Source of the DNA: JAGFIY01 sp964499285
GTDB taxonomy: Bacteria > Bacteroidota > Ignavibacteria > Ignavibacteriales > Melioribacteraceae
Assembly: GCA_964499285.1 (NCBI GenBank)
Contig: CAZCLA010000053.1
Coordinates: 1 to 16,155, forward strand
DNA length: 16,155 nucleotides
Direction of reading: 5' to 3'
Part shown: in pieces, positions 1 to 6,378 of the stretch
Numbering within the stretch: position 1 is the stretch's first letter
Layout: each line of letters starts with the position of its first letter
Translations under genes and position numbers: made by a program
The notes under the pieces: model-generated
What the model was told of the DNA's origin: nothing
Databases searched by the model: none
Seen by the model: the letters and a program-made list of their open reading frames with translations, nothing else

Positions 1-27
1 CTCCACAAAATAGTTTTATCACGATTC

Positions 28-56
28 GTAGAGACACAGCATTGCTATGTCTCTAC
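28..56. repeat. Palindromic intergenic repeat (hairpin)
   Basis: The arms GTAGAGACA (28-36) and TGTCTCTAC (48-56) are perfectly complementary. After one C/A mismatch, AGC (38-40) pairs with GCT (44-46) around a three-base loop. The GTAGAGAC...GTCTCTAC form resembles short dispersed palindromes seen between genes in several bacterial groups. It could also end transcription of a gene lying left of the window, but no T-run follows, so I call it a repeat. Confidence 0.6.
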
Positions 57-91
57 ATAACACTATCCTAAATATAAATCGCACAATTAGC

Positions 92-115
92 TATCTTTGT
101 TTATTATAAACAAAG
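92..115 (+). promoter_or_regulatory. Candidate Bacteroidota-type promoter overlapping an inverted repeat
   Basis: TATCTTTG at 92-99 matches the TAnnTTTG -7 box of Bacteroidota primary-sigma promoters. I see no convincing TTTG -33 box upstream. A perfect 9-base inverted repeat, CTTTGTTTA (95-103) and TAAACAAAG (107-115) with a three-base loop, overlaps the box and ends 9 bases before the ATG at 125. It could be an operator or a hairpin at the 5' end of the mRNA. This is pattern matching only. Confidence 0.4.
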
Positions 116-124
116 AGCAAATCA

Positions 125-844
125 ATGAAAAAGTACCGTGAATTATCCCCCGAAGAGAGCATTAAAACAGTAACAATAGAAATCATAGAGCGAGCAATTA
201 AACTCGGCAGAAAAAAGAATCGTGAAATTTTCATTAGCAAAACTTCCGGAGGAAAAGGCACGAGCGTTTTTGAACTTGACCCGAAAACCCCGAAAGGCAA
301 AGAGAACTTAGAAAAATTTTTAACGCCTGTTAGAAGACATTATACTTTCAGCGGACTCGGCTCACCAGAAGAAAAGAACTCAATAAACTGGCGAGTGCTA
401 AATCTTCCGTTTAGAAGAAGATTACTTTTGCAATTTCAAGTCGCCGCGTCATTTTTTATGAAAGGCGTTCCGTTCAAAAATAAATTTTACAGATGGATGG
501 GGGCACACATCGGTAAAGGTGCCGAAATTATGCAGCTCGTTTGGCTCGACCACTTTAGGCCCGAATTAATTTACGTTGGTGAAAATACGGTACTTGGAGC
601 ATTTACGAGATTAACAGTTCACGCTTACGAAGGCTCCGGAAAATTTAGATATGGACTTATAACAATTGGCAGCAATTGTATGATAGGCGCCGGTACCGGA
701 ATGGGTCCTGTAGACATAGAAGATAACTCGCGCACTTTGCCCGGAGCAACGCTTTCACCATATCTTTCCAAAATAAAATCAGGCTCAATAGTTGGTTGGA
801 ATCCGCCCAATGTGAAAGAGCCAAAAGAAGAAAGCCAAGATTAA
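125..844 (+). CDS. Left-handed beta-helix (hexapeptide repeat) acyltransferase-like protein
   Basis: A 239-residue protein with two parts. Residues 1-115 are a charged N-terminal region that I do not recognise. From about residue 125 there are hexapeptide-type turns typical of the LbH acyltransferase superfamily: an IGKGAE turn near 129-134, YVGENTVLGA near 150-159, ITIGSNCMIGAG near 179-190 and VDIEDNSRTLPGA near 196-208. Family members transfer acetyl or other acyl groups from CoA or ACP to sugars, lipids or antibiotics. The substrate cannot be read here. A histidine in TVHAY (166) is a possible catalytic base. There is no signal peptide, so a cytoplasmic protein is expected. The Shine-Dalgarno is weak (AAAGAG near 112-117). 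The gene stands alone, 126 bases before the TPR gene. The superfamily is fairly secure; the function is not. Confidence 0.7.
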   Translation: MKKYRELSPEESIKTVTIEIIERAIKLGRKKNREIFISKTSGGKGTSVFELDPKTPKGKENLEKFLTPVRRHYTFSGLGSPEEKNSINWRVLNLPFRRRLLLQFQVAASFFMKGVPFKNKFYRWMGAHIGKGAEIMQLVWLDHFRPELIYVGENTVLGAFTRLTVHAYEGSGKFRYGLITIGSNCMIGAGTGMGPVDIEDNSRTLPGATLSPYLSKIKSGSIVGWNPPNVKEPKEESQD

Positions 845-970
845 GTCATTACTTTAAAGGTAGACTAAATTTTAGGTTAATCAAATCACTCGACTGGCGT
901 TCGAACATCTCAAAAGACAATACGTCTCAATATTTTGTAAGAAATCATTAAATTACAGGGAAGAATTATT

Positions 971-2940
971 TTGAGCGTAATGAGTGATAAAATTCAAATA
1001 AAAAACACTCTTTGCTTGGCCGTTTTGCCGTTCGACAATTTAACAGGCGATATCGAGAAAGATTACTTTTCACGCGGATTTGTAGAAGATCTTATTACAG
1101 ACCTTTCTCGATTTCCTACATTACAAATAATTTCATCTAATACATCCCTTTCGGAAAAACTTATTCCCGATAAAACTTCAGCGGTGAAATATAACGTCAA
1201 TTACTTTTTGAAGGGAAACTTTCGCCAAATCTCAGGTACAATTCGCATCAATACTCAACTCTTCGATCCCTTCAATCAGACTGTGTTGTGGGCAGAAAGA
1301 TATGATGCCCCCGTTAAAAATGTTTTCGAAATTCAGGACAGCATAATTGAAAAGGTTGTAAGTACGCTTTCTATTTTTATTGATGAAAAAAGATTAGCAG
1401 AGATTCGTAAGAAAGAAATAACGCAGCTTGAAGCTTATGATTGCTGGCTTCGCGGATATGAATACCTTAGACGAGGCTCAATAAAAAATGATGAAAAAGC
1501 ACGTGAATTTTTTACTCGAGCGCTTGAAATAGATTCGCACTATGCAAGGGCTTACGCCGGACTTTCACTTTCCTATTTTAATGAGTGGACTTGTCAGTTT
1601 TGGGATCGCTGGGAAGATACATTAACTTCAGCTTATAATTTTGCGTTGAAAGCAAATCAATATGGTTCAAACGATCATATGGTGCAGATGATATTGGGAA
1701 GAGTTTTGCTTTACAGAAGGGATTTTGATGCGGCAGAAAAGTTTATCAACAAAGCGCTCGATCTTAATCCAAATGATGCCGACACATTGGTTCAATTGGC
1801 AAATAGTAAAGCGCTTATGGGCGACACAAAAACAGCGCTTGAATTGTTTAATAAAGCTGTCAGATTAAATCCTTTTCATCCTCAATGGTATAATTTGTAC
1901 GGCGCAATTTGTCATTTTGCTGCCGAAGATTATGACACAGCGATAAGGTTGGCCGAACAAATTCCGCCTGTTATGTGGGTTGACTTGCCGGCATATCTAG
2001 CCGCGGCATACATCTATAAAGAAAATTCCGAAAAGGCAGCTTATTACATAAATCTCTATTTAAAAAACTTCGTTGAAAAGATAACATACGGAAGAGAACC
2101 ATTACCGGGCGAAGCTTTTGATTGGGTGATCGCGGTTAATCCATATAAATATGAAAAAGATATCCAGAGATTGATAAAGGGATTAGAAAAAGCAGGCCTT
2201 ACTCAAAACGAAGCCGGGACAAATTATTTATCAAACAATACAGTTAATTACGATAACAAACGAAATGTGTTTAAGAAGACGGATAACTTTTGGGTAATGT
2301 CTTTCAACAATCTTTCGGTTCAATTACCAGAAGTAAAGGGATTTTTTGATATTGCCAAGCTTATTAAAAACCCCGAAAATGAAATTCACTGTGCTGAATT
2401 AATGGGAAATATTACAAGTAAAAGCGAAAGCATCGAAGCTATTGATGAAAAAGCAAAACGGAAGTATCACTCAAGAATTAATGAACTTCAGGAAGAATTA
2501 CGCGATGCCGAAGAAATGAATGATGTCGGAAGAACGGAGTTGATAAACAGCGAACTAAATCAAATTTTAGATTACCTTTCCCAGTCAACAGGCTTAAAAG
2601 GAAGAGCTCGCAAACTTGCCGATCCTTCGGATAGAGCAAGAGCCGCAGTTACATTGCGCATCAAAAGCGCTATTCAGAAAATAGAAAATGTTCATCCCTC
2701 TTTAGCAAAACACTTCCAAAATAATATTAANNNNNNNNNNNNNNNNNNNNNNNNNNNNNNNNNNNNNNNNNNNNNNNNNNNNNNNNNNNNNNNNNNNNNN
2801 NNNNNNNNNNNNNNNNNNNNNNNNNNNNNNAGAAAATAGAAAATGTTCATCCCTCTTTAGCAAAACACTTCCAAAATAATATTAAGACCGGAACGTTCTG
2901 TGTTTACTCACCCGAGAAACCTCCTCGGTGGGAGTTGTAA
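971..2940 (+). CDS. TolB-like N-domain/TPR protein with conserved C-terminal domain (spans assembly gap)
   Basis: Residues 13-140 resemble the TolB/FlgO-like N-terminal domain found in adenylate-cyclase- and CadC-associated TPR proteins (AVLPFDNLTGD at 17-27, then GFVEDLITDLSRFP at 36-49). TPR repeats follow from about 145 to 340. The C-terminal part (from 438) has an FDIAKLIKNP segment, a coiled-coil-like RINELQEELRDAEE stretch and an ADPSDRARAAVTLRIKSAI segment. I know this arrangement from the C-termini of large bacterial TPR/AAA regulators, where the family ends in a TGTFCxYxP motif. The N run would cut the frame at an early stop after the gap. Joining 2730 to 2886 (removing the Ns and one 55-base copy) gives a 604-residue protein ending TGTFCVYSPEKPPRWEL, stop at 2938-2940. 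No signal peptide or membrane segment is evident. The TTG start at 971 has AGGGAAG seven bases upstream; ATG at 980 is the alternative. Role inferred as a signalling or scaffold protein. Confidence 0.75.
2676..2885. other. Scaffold gap (100 N, 2731-2830) flanked by an exact 55-base duplication
   Basis: Bases 2676-2730 are repeated exactly at 2831-2885, directly on either side of the 100 Ns. The same 55-base length recurs at the second gap. This is what a de Bruijn assembler leaves when two contigs that overlap by k are placed in a scaffold with a default spacer. Removing one copy and the Ns restores the reading frame of the TPR protein. I read this as no missing sequence. Confidence 0.9.
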
Positions 2941-2999
2941 TCATCAATCGTTAAAGTCTAAAAACCTGTTTTCATATTCTCGGCTGTAACTATAATTTG

Positions 3000-3019
3000 C
3001 CCCGACTTTTAAGTCGGGG
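3000..3019. repeat. Palindrome 1 of an intergenic cluster
   Basis: CCCCGACTT (3000-3008) and AAGTCGGGG (3011-3019) are perfectly complementary with a two-base spacer. This is the first of three similar palindromes in the gene-free stretch 2941-3278. It could act as a terminator stem for the TPR gene ending at 2940, but no T-run follows it. Confidence 0.7.
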
Positions 3020-3041
3020 ACCAAGTCAACAACTATTCCTT

Positions 3042-3082
3042 GGGCTTTAGCCCCATTTTATAGTTTAATGGGACTAAAGTCC
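3042..3082. repeat. Palindrome 2 of an intergenic cluster (nested)
   Basis: The arms 3042-3057 and 3067-3082 are complementary at 14 of 16 positions. Each arm is itself a small palindrome: GGGCT/AGCCC in the left arm and GGACT/AGTCC in the right. The DNA could therefore form one long stem or two short ones. It resembles dispersed REP-like units in which GGGCTAAAGCCC-type cores recur. Confidence 0.65.
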
Positions 3083-3103
3083 GCTTGTTTGTGGTTAATT
3101 TGT

Positions 3104-3123
3104 CCGTTCACTAAAGTGAACGG
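3104..3123. repeat. Palindrome 3 of an intergenic cluster
   Basis: CCGTTCACT (3104-3112) and AGTGAACGG (3115-3123) are perfectly complementary with an AA spacer. Its design (9-base arms, 2-base spacer, CT/AG at the tip) matches palindrome 1, although the outer bases differ. Confidence 0.7.
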
Positions 3124-3213
3124 CAAATATTCGACTTATACAAAACAAACTTTATCCACGAGGAAATAGGGATCAAAACATTTATTGCTAACCGATTATC
3201 CATCTTACACCCC

Positions 3214-3251
3214 CGCCTTACAATGTAAGTTCGCTTCTTACGCCTTATAAG
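3214..3251. repeat. Two short palindromes headed by CGCCTTA
   Basis: CGCCTTA occurs at 3214-3220 and again at 3241-3247. The first leads into CTTACA-A-TGTAAG (3217-3229), the second into CTTATAAG (3244-3251). They lie 27-65 bases before the GNAT start. They may be degenerate repeat debris or a regulatory site. I found no clear promoter box in 3124-3278. Confidence 0.35.
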
Positions 3252-3278
3252 TAAAAAACAGAAAACGTTGAGGACAAA

Positions 3279-4106
3279 ATGGAAGCGACTATCCTGGAAA
3301 GAGATTTTATCAAAAAGTTGGAAAACCAAGAAGCACAATACTGGAGCGATTATTACTTGTGCTGTAAATCGCCGCTTCAAGATAAATCGGGCTGTTCGAT
3401 ATCTGTAATTAACGGCGCGGTTTGTTGTGCGGTTTCATCGACGGATAGATTGGCTTTCAACCGCACAATCGGAATTGGTCTCGATTATGAAATAACAGAC
3501 GAACAACTAAAGGAGATAATCAATTTTTATAAACAAGCGGGTGTAAATCGATTTATGATACAGACAAGCCCCGCTGCTCTTCCGAAAAAAAACGAAGAAC
3601 TTTTCGTTCAAAACCGATTTGTGCACCACAACCAATGGGCAAAATCATACAAAAAACTTAGAGATAAAGTTGAGCTTCCCAAAACAGATTTAACGATTGA
3701 AGAACTGAACCTTTCCAATATAGAAGAATTTGACAACGTAATTAAAGAGGCGTTTGAATTTGACGGCGGGACGCATCTATTTATCAGCAGAACTTACAAA
3801 AGACCCGGCTGGAAACATTACTTGGCAAGAGATAACGGAAAAGCGATAGCGGCGGCTTCACTATTTACTTGCGGGAAGTTTGCCTCACTGGCAATCGGCG
3901 GTACAATTCCCGAAGCACGAGGTAAAGGAGCCCAAAGCTTATTGATTGCACAAAGGTTGAACGACGCAATTGAAACTGGATGTGAATATGCGGTAGTCGA
4001 AACTTCGGAAGATTTGCCTGACAAACCCTCTCAATCTTATAGAAACATAATTAAAGCGGGATTTGAAACAGCATATTTTCGACCAAACTATGTCTATAAT
4101 TTTTAA
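3279..4106 (+). CDS. GNAT-family N-acetyltransferase
   Basis: A 275-residue protein. The C-terminal half (about 135-272) is a GNAT fold: beta-strand AAASLFTCGKFASLAIGG (191-208), then the acetyl-CoA pyrophosphate-binding motif A, ARGKGAQSLL (213-222), and a late SYRNIIKAGF segment (253-262) typical of GNAT motif B. The N-terminal 130 residues are not obviously a second GNAT domain. They contain a Cys pair (28-29) and another near 49-50. Family members move an acetyl group from acetyl-CoA to an amine; the acceptor cannot be read. The ATG is preceded by GAGG at 3270-3273. It is the first gene of a probable operon: the hydrolase starts 13 bases after its stop. No signal peptide; cytoplasmic. Confidence 0.85.
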   Translation: MEATILERDFIKKLENQEAQYWSDYYLCCKSPLQDKSGCSISVINGAVCCAVSSTDRLAFNRTIGIGLDYEITDEQLKEIINFYKQAGVNRFMIQTSPAALPKKNEELFVQNRFVHHNQWAKSYKKLRDKVELPKTDLTIEELNLSNIEEFDNVIKEAFEFDGGTHLFISRTYKRPGWKHYLARDNGKAIAAASLFTCGKFASLAIGGTIPEARGKGAQSLLIAQRLNDAIETGCEYAVVETSEDLPDKPSQSYRNIIKAGFETAYFRPNYVYNF

Positions 4107-4119
4107 TTAGAGGAGATAG

Positions 4120-4995
4120 ATGAAGACCATACAAAATATACTTAAGTACTTTTTTAAAATAATTCTGGTAGGAAGCTTGTTTTTTATGAAGGCAGAAACA
4201 ACGACAGAGGAGAAAACAGAAATAGTAAACGGACTTAAAGTTAATTATAGAATAAGCGGAGATGGGCCCGAGCTGCTTCTTTTACACGGATACACTTTAA
4301 GCGGAAAACTTTGGGATCCGTTTGTCGAAAAACTTTCGCAAACCTTTACGGTAATAATTCCGGATTTACCCGGCCACGGAAAATCTGATGAAGTAACAGG
4401 AGGGTATTCGTTTGAAAAGTTTGCCGATGTTATGATTCTATTCTTGGAGCAACTTGGAGTTAGTGAAGTTAATGCGATCGGGCACAGCGGCGGCGGTATG
4501 ACAATTTTAAATATGGTCAGACAAAAACCCGGTCTTGTAAAAACAATGACGTTGGTCGGATGTGCTCATAAGTTCAGCAAAGAATCGATTGAGTTTACAA
4601 AACAGGATACATTCGAAAACCTAAGCGAAGAATTAAAAATTTTTTATAGAAGTCTTCATCCCGGCGGAGATGAGCAAACTAAAAGATTATATGACGAATT
4701 ATTTCCATTGCTTCTAACACATAATAATTTTGATATCTACGCTAGCGAATTCCAGGATTCAAATATGCGTACTTTAATAATAATGGGAGATAATGACCCC
4801 TACTTCAAGCCGGAATATGCGGTTGAAATGTATAATGCAATTCCGAATTCAAAGCTCTGGATTATTCCAGATCAAGGCCACCTTCCTTTTAGAAAAGATT
4901 GGGGCGGTTCCGAAACAACCGAAAAAATTTTTGTCGATGAAATTGAAAAGTTTATTAACAGCAACAAATCATCAAACGATCTAGAGTTAAATTAA
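4120..4995 (+). CDS. Alpha/beta-fold hydrolase, probably exported or membrane-anchored
   Basis: A 291-residue alpha/beta hydrolase with all expected landmarks: oxyanion HG (56-57, LLLLHGYT), strand and loop VIIPDLPGHGKSD (78-90), nucleophile elbow GHSGGG with Ser123, acid Asp226 in GDNDP, and His254 in DQGHLPF. Residues 1-24 begin MKTIQNILKYFFKIILVG and are hydrophobic, which suggests a signal peptide or N-terminal anchor; a cytoplasmic form starting at Met23 is possible. The family includes esterases, lipases and C-C hydrolases, and substrate cannot be assigned. AGAGGAG at 4109-4115 is a strong ribosome binding site for the start at 4120. The gene sits between the GNAT gene (13 bases upstream) and the methyltransferase gene (32 bases downstream), consistent with one transcript. 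Confidence 0.88.
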   Translation: MKTIQNILKYFFKIILVGSLFFMKAETTTEEKTEIVNGLKVNYRISGDGPELLLLHGYTLSGKLWDPFVEKLSQTFTVIIPDLPGHGKSDEVTGGYSFEKFADVMILFLEQLGVSEVNAIGHSGGGMTILNMVRQKPGLVKTMTLVGCAHKFSKESIEFTKQDTFENLSEELKIFYRSLHPGGDEQTKRLYDELFPLLLTHNNFDIYASEFQDSNMRTLIIMGDNDPYFKPEYAVEMYNAIPNSKLWIIPDQGHLPFRKDWGGSETTEKIFVDEIEKFINSNKSSNDLELN

Positions 4996-5027
4996 AAACA
5001 AGTACTATAAATTAAAGGAGAAACACA

Positions 5028-6110
5028 ATGTGTTTAGTACACCAAATAGATACACAAAAGTCAGAATTATTCGCCGAAAAATTATTAGGTACATTAAATC
5101 AAGGGGCATTAAGCGTGATGATTTCAATCGGTCATCGCACAGGACTTTTTGATGTAATGAGCGAACTTCCTCCATCAACATCAGAAGAAATAGCAAAAGC
5201 CGCTGGTTTAAGCGAAAGATATGTCCGGGAATGGCTGGGAGCAATGCTGACGGGATTTGTCGTGGAATATAATCCTGACACAAAAAAATATCATCTTCCT
5301 CAAGAACACGCATCTTTCTTAACAAGAAAAGCCGCAGCAGATAATATTGGCGTTTTCGCTCAGTACATTCCTCTTCTTGGAACAATAGAAGATAAAGTAA
5401 TCGACTGCTTTAAAAACGGCGGTGGAGTTCCCTATTCGGAATATGATAGATTTCAAGATGTTATGTCCGAGGACAGCAATCAGTCTGTGGTTTCCTCACT
5501 GCTTGATGTTATTCTTCCCGCAATATCTGGAATTGTTGACAGGCTTGAAGAAGGAATAGAAGTTGTTGATTTAGGCTGCGGAAGAGGCAACGCCATTAAT
5601 TTAATGGCGAAGACATTTCCCAAGAGTAATTTTCTCGGTTATGACTTAAGCGAAGAAGCAATTGACTATGCGAAAGCACAAGCAGAAAAACAAGCATTAA
5701 CAAACGTTACATTTGAGGTAAGAGATCTAACCGATTACAACATTACGGCTCAGCAGAACAAATTCGATTTTGTAACAACGTTCGATGCTGTACACGATCA
5801 AGCAAGACCGGATAATCTTTTAGCAGGGATTTACACGTCATTGAAAGAAAACGGAATTTATTTAATGCAGGATATTTCTGCTTCGAGCGAACATCATAAA
5901 AATATTGACCACCCAATGGGAACGTTACTATATACAATTTCAACTATGCATTGTATGACTGTTTCGCTTGCACAAGGCGGATTGGGACTGGGTACAATGT
6001 GGGGAAGAGAAAAAGCAATTGAAATGCTTAACGAAGTTGGATTCTCAAATATAGAGATTAAAAACTTTGAGCACGATTTTCAAAATGATTACTATATAAT
6101 TAGGAAATAA
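5028..6110 (+). CDS. SAM-dependent methyltransferase with N-terminal winged-helix domain (Rv2258c-like)
   Basis: A 360-residue protein. Residues 20-100 form a winged-helix dimerisation domain (GLFDVMSELPPSTSEEIAKA, then LSERYVREWLGAMLTGFVV), as in O-methyltransferase-like and Rv2258c-like enzymes. A class I Rossmann methyltransferase domain follows: motif I VVDLGCGRGNA (179-189), the acidic SAM-ribose residue Asp206 in GYDLS, and a motif IV-like FDAVHDQARP (252-261). It would transfer a methyl group from SAM to an unidentified acceptor in the cytoplasm. AAAGGAG (5014-5020) lies seven bases before the ATG. It is the last gene of the GNAT-hydrolase-methyltransferase run and is followed by a hairpin at 6119-6170. 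The domain call is firm; the substrate is unknown. Confidence 0.88.
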   Translation: MCLVHQIDTQKSELFAEKLLGTLNQGALSVMISIGHRTGLFDVMSELPPSTSEEIAKAAGLSERYVREWLGAMLTGFVVEYNPDTKKYHLPQEHASFLTRKAAADNIGVFAQYIPLLGTIEDKVIDCFKNGGGVPYSEYDRFQDVMSEDSNQSVVSSLLDVILPAISGIVDRLEEGIEVVDLGCGRGNAINLMAKTFPKSNFLGYDLSEEAIDYAKAQAEKQALTNVTFEVRDLTDYNITAQQNKFDFVTTFDAVHDQARPDNLLAGIYTSLKENGIYLMQDISASSEHHKNIDHPMGTLLYTISTMHCMTVSLAQGGLGLGTMWGREKAIEMLNEVGFSNIEIKNFEHDFQNDYYIIRK

Positions 6111-6118
6111 TAACTAAC

Positions 6119-6170
6119 TCCCGTCTCAACTATTGGCAGGAATAAGTTCCGGATAGAATGCGAGACGGGA
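6119..6170 (+). terminator. Hairpin after the methyltransferase gene (possible terminator or repeat)
   Basis: TCCCGTCTC (6119-6127) pairs perfectly with GAGACGGGA (6162-6170). The 34-base loop contains a smaller GGAA/TTCC stem (6139-6150). It starts 8 bases after the stop codon at 6110. The absence of a T-run argues against a standard intrinsic terminator; a dispersed repeat or an mRNA 3' end stabiliser is equally possible. Confidence 0.45.
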
Positions 6171-6185
6171 TGTTAATGTAAAACG

Positions 6186-6353
6186 ATGACGAGATTAAAT
6201 GAAATGAAAACAAATTCTGAAAATAAAGCTTTAGTTTACTTCATATTAAGCGTTACTCTAAGTTTAGTACCGTTGCTGTTTTTATACTTAACAGAGGTTC
6301 ACGGTAAAAACTTGTTTACGATAATTCTCAAATCCTTATCTAGTTTAATCTGA
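6186..6353 (+). CDS. Possible small single-pass membrane peptide
   Basis: An open frame of 55 residues, starting MTRLNEMKTNSENK, then a hydrophobic stretch of about 20 residues (15-35, ALVYFILSVTLSLVPLLFLY) followed by a short polar and basic tail. The composition looks like a genuine single transmembrane segment with a charged N-terminus. No good Shine-Dalgarno stands before ATG 6186; the in-frame ATG at 6204 is an alternative. It lies between the hairpin at 6119-6170 and the convergent ligase gene. I do not recognise a family. Confidence 0.35.
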   Translation: MTRLNEMKTNSENKALVYFILSVTLSLVPLLFLYLTEVHGKNLFTIILKSLSSLI

Positions 6354-6378
6354 GAATAATCTTGCGTAATCTAAATTC

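Noticed and set aside
845..970. Promoter or small RNA in the spacer before the TPR gene
   Set aside because: Only near-matches to the -7 box are present and no stable hairpin with a T-run is visible.
2676..2885. 55-base direct repeat as a possible target duplication of an inserted element hidden in the Ns
   Set aside because: The second gap has a duplication of exactly the same length with unrelated sequence, and both collapse to intact genes, which fits assembler overlap much better.
3000..3251. CRISPR array
   Set aside because: The palindromes are not identical direct repeats with regular spacers, and no cas gene is present.
3111..3380. Minus-strand frame of 89 codons over the repeat region and GNAT start
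   Set aside because: It overlaps the well-supported GNAT start and the palindromes, and its translation shows no recognisable domain.
5005..5385. Minus-strand frame of 126 codons opposite the methyltransferase start
   Set aside because: It is antisense to a strongly supported gene, has a low-complexity Leu/Arg-rich translation, and resembles no family.
6354..6378. Bidirectional terminator between the small ORF and the convergent ligase gene
   Set aside because: No stem of useful length is visible in this short AT-rich spacer.
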